64,000 nt of DNA from Halichondria panicea (taxonomy: Eukaryota > Porifera > Demospongiae > Suberitida > Halichondriidae): assembly GCF_963675165.1 (NCBI RefSeq), contig NC_087387.1, forward strand, positions 4,924,990 through 4,988,989, in the 5' to 3' direction. Below the pieces are notes generated by a model. The model searched no databases, was not told the DNA's origin, and worked only from the letters and a program-made list of their open reading frames with translations. Within the stretch, counting starts at the first letter, position 1; each line of letters begins with the position of its first letter. The position numbers and the translations under genes are program-made. Shown in pieces: positions 58,771 through 64,000 of the stretch.

Positions 58771-60258
58771 GCTTGCACAAAGATGTGCAATTGGATCCAG
58801 CCTCAATGAAGGCTGGAGTGTGTCAATCTGCTCGTATAGCAAGCTGTTAAATTTTTAGATTATCAGTGCTTCAAAATTAAAATTAATGTGTAGATCTACT
58901 AATAATCAATATTTTGCAGAGAGATATTAGCAGGGAAATATTATAGCAGATCAAATCATTCAACAAAATGTTTAAGCTGGGCATGACAAAATGTTATGTC
59001 ATGGCCATGCAGCTGTCACAAAGTAAACAATGAAACGAAAATGCACGCAGCAATTTACTACAATTTTATATATACACACAAGATACAAATTAGAGTATTT
59101 TGTATGAGCGTTTCATCTTCTTTGTAATTAATTTTGTTCAATTTGTTCTCGAAGACATTGAGTATTTTTAATTTCACATGAATAATCGACAGTATAAGAA
59201 TGGGTACATGATACTTAGTAGAGTATTTTGTATGAGCGTTTCATCTTCTTTGCGATTTCAATTTGTTCAATTTGTTCTCAGAAATACAGTTTCACGTTAC
59301 GAATCCATATACCGTTTATACGGCATGTAAAAAGACCGTGTAGTAGTACAATTTGTGAGAGGGGGGTGCTGGATGAATGGATTGTCTGAATTAAATGCGC
59401 CCCAACGGGGTCTGGGGGCACTCCCCCAGAAAATGTTTGTTGTTATATGCTCTGAGATTGATTCTAACACAATTTGGCTAAAGAAATGAGGGTATACTGC
59501 TGCTTTGACGGTACTGGTGGTTAAGCCATATCTTCATCTGAAGATGTCCTATAAAATGAGTTGTGACAATTAAATCATGCAGCTGCTAACCAGGTTCTGC
59601 TTATGAATTAGCAGGACAAGGTAGCAAGCCACTTGCAGTTGCAGTGCTGCTCTGTGAACTGGGCTCAACGGAAAAATACTCAAAAGAGTGACATGATGAT
59701 GATGGTGATAGCTGCTGAACAGTCCGCAACTATGTGGGGGACCTAGACTCGCTGGCCAGTCCCATCATCATCTCTTGGTCTGCTCAGCCTACGTGGCTTT
59801 GCGCATGTGCACTGAATATTTGGAGGTGGAGCTAGCTAGTTGAAGGTAGAGTTTTGAGTTGATTGAGCTCTAGTTCTCTCAGCTCGTATTAGCTAGCTAG
59901 TTAGTAAAAGGAACTTGTGGAGCAGAGTCTGAGGCCAGAGGGGGTGCTGGAGCACCCTCTGCACCCCTCTGGCTACGCCACTGAATTATAACGATAAAAT
60001 TCGAACCTAAATGTCAGTCGCTTGCATATGTCCTTTTGCGGACGCTCCTTGCTTATGGAAGACCTGCCCCCTCCCGATCGCCACAATCAAGGCCGTAGCA
60101 AGCAGTCAGGCTGGTCAGGTTTTGGCTTGACTGAGCTAAGTAGGTAATGGTCGTCATTATAAAATCTACAAGTCTAGGATCAAATTCATTTTTTTCGGGA
60201 GTTGTATAGTCGACCAAAATATAGGGAACTACAGATAGCCCTTTCCTTATCTGTGCAG
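58771..60258. other. Intergenic region after gene E
   Basis: No gene was recognised. TAGAGTATTTTGTATGAGCGTTTC-like sequence occurs twice near 59092 and 59220. A transposon derivative fills 59350-59983. Confidence 0.55.
59350..59983. mobile_element. Inverted, internally deleted GGCGTAGCC element
   Basis: Read on the minus strand this matches both ends of the element at 2499-4355 (ending CTGGCTACGCCACTG here). About 1.2 kb of the interior is missing and one outer end is eroded. It encodes nothing. Confidence 0.75.
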
Positions 60259-60388
60259 GTGACGAACTCAAGAATGAAATGTCTAGCTTGTAGAGCCAAG
60301 TGAGGATAATGTCTACCAAGAGAGGAGCGTCGACTCCGCCCCCCAGGACACAGAGGCAGAGGACAGTCTGGCAAAGGAACAGTCATAA
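60259..60388 (+). pseudogene. Broken copy of the gene E tail exon
   Basis: The GTGCAG acceptor and the exon sequence are kept, and so is the final TAA. It is 130 bases against 134 in gene E, and the frame hits a stop soon after NEMSS. No matching TM or sushi exons lie upstream. It is the remnant of a lost paralogue between genes E and F. Confidence 0.85.
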
Positions 60389-61819
60389 TTATTATACTCA
60401 GAATCACAAGTGTTTGAAATCAAAAACAGTGTTGTTGGTCCCGTTTCAAACTTTACATAATTATTTGCCCCATTTACTCTGTTCTCAGTCTATGAAAGTA
60501 GTAGAGTTAATTACCAGTTATAATTATTGTGTTACACTACATGTAATGATACACTGATAATCTAATACTGTATAGTTGGCAATTTTTGGGGGGAATATTC
60601 GTGATTTTCGTGGTTGAAGCTATGACCATGAATATTTTACACACGAATGAAGCGACCTTACCTTACCTTTATCTGCAGTGCATGCATGCAGCAATCAGGA
60701 AAATATTATTCACAAAGTGACTAAAGATAATTGCTCAAGCACAAAATAATTTGCCTCCCAAAAATTACCAGCTATACGGTAGTGAGTTATAAGAGTGCAA
60801 TAATTTATGGAATAAAGAGCAAGCAATAATTATGGCAAGGCCTCTAGCAAAGCCGACCATTTACCTTGACGACGTGCAATTAATTGTTCAAATTCCAGTG
60901 CAACAATTATAAATAGAAATGCATTCATATAGCTGCTGCCGTTAATGATTGTTGTATTAAGAGCCACTAATAATCGTTGCACAATCTGATGACTTCAATA
61001 GAGTGATATGCTCTAAATGTGTACAATGATTAAGCTGTGCTATTAATAGCGTACCACATCCGGACCAGTAATTGCACGTCATCAAGGGCTGTAATTGTAT
61101 ATGATGCTTGTTTTCAAATACCCAAACATAATCCAAATCTGTAATGCAAGCTAGAGTAATGAAATTAATTATTTATTTATTTATCAATAGTGAGACAAAG
61201 TAAATGGGTTAGACACAAATTGTGGTTGGTTGAAATTCGACAGCAAAAATGAGTTAATTCTATAGTCATTGAGTGGTTGTGGTGAGGGAGTACATGCACA
61301 ACAGGTGCACTATAGCAACCAAGTGCTTTAGTGTAAACACATACAAATATGCAAGAAAACATACAGCTTTAGTGCGCACACATGAAGTCAAACTGCTTTG
61401 CCAAGTTTGCACTTTTATGGAATCTCAACCCACAGGCATTCTCCCAGCAGCCTATCAGTTGTGAACCCATACAGGCAGTCAAAACACAGTTGCTGGGGAA
61501 TCACAAAATATGATGTTTACTAAATATAGCAACCGCATGCATTTCAAACAATACTAAAAGTGTCCAGGAAGACATGACTAACGGCATCAACATACCCTAC
61601 TGCTAATCATGTAACCAGGAAGTGGTCGTTGGTAACAACATGTAACTTGTGTACACATACAACAGTGCAGGTTGTCCAGCCCCACCCTGCTTCTGCAGAC
61701 TAAGCTTGACAACAGACAAAACATAGAGGGCTAGGCCAAAAACAATCTTTTGACTGCAAAATCAAGCTGCAAGCATTGTGAAAGAGTTCAATTTCAAGGC
61801 TAACTGCATCAAGAATACA
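60389..61819. other. Intergenic region before gene F
   Basis: Mostly decayed duplicate of the gene E 3' flank. A MITE with TACTGTATAG and CTATACGGTA ends lies at 60566-60781. The last few hundred bases should include the promoter of gene F. No gene was seen. Confidence 0.55.
60566..60781. mobile_element. MITE with TACTGTATAG termini
   Basis: The left arm TACTGTATAGTTGGCAATTT pairs with a right arm that reads, inverted, TACCGTATAGCTGGTAATTT. It is 216 bases long and belongs to the same terminal group as 55557-55794. Confidence 0.8.
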
Positions 61820-64000
61820 ATGAATACTGGAATGATAGTCAATCTGCTGCTAGCATTGCTAGCAGGAGCAAATGGTCAAGGTGAGCATACATAATATAGT
61901 GTGATGAAGCACGCATCATATTTATTTATGTCCTATAATTATTATAGCAAACGCTTATTATAGCGTACACATTATCAATTCAGTCTTAGAAAGATTAGAA
62001 GCGATGTTATCGAGGTATGCCACGGTACTGGTTTTATGCAGTTACTTCAAGGAGAGAGATAGGAGGATAAACAATGTTCAAGTTACTACCATGCAGCTCA
62101 TTGATCCTTACCATGTTTCTGTCCTATGCTTTCCCGTGTTTATATGCTTTCTCTTGCTTGCCTATCAGCATAAGGGTGTAACTGACTGTAACACCGGGAA
62201 AGCAGAAAGCATAAAACAGAGAAGCATAGATAGTATAAAAACACAGAAGAGTTAGTATAGGGAAACAAAGTATATCTAGTATATCTATATAATATTTTTT
62301 TATTATATAGGAAGTATTCAGTATAGCCATGTAGGTAATACTCATGCAGTGTTAATAAATTAAAACCAGCTCCACCCACCTTTGTTTCTGTAATACAAGT
62401 CATGCAGACCTGAGTACCAGTCCACTATAGGCATATACAGCATACCAGTTAATTGATACTCACAGTAAAGGGTATATTGCCATGTTCCAAGATTTTTGTA
62501 TAAATCTGCCCAGTGCACTTAATTGGAACAAATAATTCAATTGCTTAATAAGTATAATTATACCTAAACTGTACAATAGATGAAATCACCAGTCAACGTG
62601 TTGTTTTATGTGACCTTTACACAGTTATTGGGACTCCGTTTTAATGATTAGTCCAAACTAAAATCTCATGCCATGGCTTCTGTGTATGTACAGGTATGAC
62701 CACCAAACAAGGTTATCATACTGGGCACAATAAATTCCTAACATTGAAGTTATTGCAACTCAAGTCTATAATTATCATCCCTAATGCACATGCAGGCATT
62801 GCAGCCTCTTTCGTTTTCACCAATGGTCAGACGGTACAGGAATCTGCTGGAGTTTTCCAAGCATGTGTTGCATTGAACGAAGCACTCAGCACAGGCAGCA
62901 TCACCATCACCGTTGCTACACAAGCTGCAGTCAACACTGAGCGAGGTCAGAGTACATATCAAGTATTTAGTTTAAAAAGCCATTTTATAGGCTATAATAT
63001 TATAATTATTCTTTAGATATATATACCAGTTGAAATATTCATTATAGCAATGTCATAAGAATACTACTTTCTATATTTACACAGGGATTAATTTTGGGAA
63101 TCCAACACCGCAGGCCCTGACCTTTACACCGACTGCTTCTCAGCTGTGCTTCAGCATTCCCATTATCAGGGACAACATTGTGCAACTCGGAGTACAACTG
63201 TTTGCACTATCGCTATCTTCCACTGATATAAATGTGCAACTATCAATGCAACAATTTGTCACCATTGAGGAGAGTGATGGTGAGACTAGTAGTTATTATG
63301 CACTTATAAAGTTAATTGTTTGGCATGTACATTGATTATTGAGCTGGAAGTGTTATAAAAAAGAATCAGATCATCTTAATCGACTAAAGCAATCCCATCT
63401 CTCCCCTCCTCTTTTACTCAGTTCTCGTAGTCGCTCTGTCCAGTTTATCTTATACCGTCCAGGAGGGTATGCCAATACAGATATGTGCTGATGTAGTGAA
63501 TGGGATTCTAGCCTCAGGCAGTTCACTCACAGCCACCGTTACCAGCCAAACAGGCACTGCTAGTGGTAAGACTATAGCGTGACAATGAACTGCATGGAAT
63601 ACAATAAAATTTTCCTAAAATACAATATACATGTACACATTATTACAAGCTGTAAATTAAAGAATATTTAGGCCAAATACTATGTTTTGTAGGCTGCATC
63701 AGTATAGCACTAACATTGGTTACAGAGGAAATCCATTATAAAATGGACATTGAGGAACAAAGTTTTAATTGCCCATTGTATACAGAGGTGGCATTATTTT
63801 GTTGAGGGGTTGTTTGTACAGAACATGTTCATTGAGCATTGGGTGCGGCATTTATATCACAGTATGTACGTTAGCCTTTTTTCAGAGAAATAGCCATTGA
63901 AACGAGTTCCACTGCATTATTGTAGTATACAAATTTAATGCTCGTCAATTGAATCTTTATTCCAGCTGGATCTGACTTTGTGGCAATAGTGTCTCAACTC
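61820..64000 (+). CDS. Gene F (partial): signal peptide and Calx-beta domains
   Basis: The gene runs past the window end. Exons: signal 61820-61880 (MNTGMIVNLLLALLAGANGQ); Calx-beta halves 62796-62945, 63085-63279, 63422-63565; start of the next half 63966-64000. All are phase 1. The first Calx-beta has the usual Cys-containing strand (FQACVALNEA) and a second half ending VTIEESD. It follows the relic at 60259 and is on the same strand as gene E, so E, the relic and F look like a tandem series. Its downstream domains are unknown. Confidence 0.8.

Overview
This is eukaryotic DNA, almost certainly from a sponge (a demosponge such as Amphimedon or Haliclona is my best guess, from memory of those genomes). 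It is AT-rich, genes are split by short GT-AG introns, and small inverted-repeat transposons and (TG)n arrays are abundant. The gene families also fit: Calx-beta, sushi/CCP and EGF receptors, and a kinase-kelch protein. No bacterial-type operon, CRISPR array or RNA gene was seen.

The main content is a cluster of six related surface or secreted protein genes, named A, B, C, E, F and G here. Each starts with a short signal-peptide exon, followed by cassette exons. One sushi is one exon; one Calx-beta is usually two exons. Nearly every junction is phase 1 and nearly every cassette length is a multiple of three. I rebuilt the exon chains by hand from splice sites and checked reading phase. A (minus, 16149 to 794): 13 sushi, transmembrane segment (TM), tyrosine-rich tail. 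B (minus, 43884 to 34945): 3 Calx-beta, 8 sushi, then the same TM and tail as A. C (plus, 17661 to 29540): about 3 Calx-beta, 10 intact and 2 broken sushi, 5 EGF, a Cys-rich membrane-proximal region, TM, acidic tyrosine tail. E (plus, 53993 to 58030): 2 Calx-beta, 5 sushi, TM, short tail. F (plus, from 61820, runs off the window): signal peptide and Calx-beta. G (minus, 52589 to 46658): 3 Calx-beta, Thr/Pro stalk, 2 sushi, no TM seen.

Two other genes lie among them: a small COX8-like mitochondrial gene (minus, 16931 to 16449) and a kinase-coiled-coil-kelch gene, D (minus, 32791 to 30525), whose N-lobe exons were not found.

The locus is being reshuffled. A 5 kb block holding the last two sushi exons, TM and tail occurs nearly identically in A and B, so two different ectodomains carry the same tail. 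A third partial copy lies in an intron of A and carries a foldback transposon with a perfect 7-bp target duplication; the other two copies give the empty site. A three-sushi unit is tandemly duplicated in A, with its junction inside an exon. C has a fused Calx-beta/sushi exon, a frameshifted sushi exon and a sushi exon without an acceptor. Tail-exon relics at 45.6 kb and 60.3 kb mark lost paralogues. I infer an adhesion, aggregation or self/non-self receptor family; nothing in the sequence proves that role.
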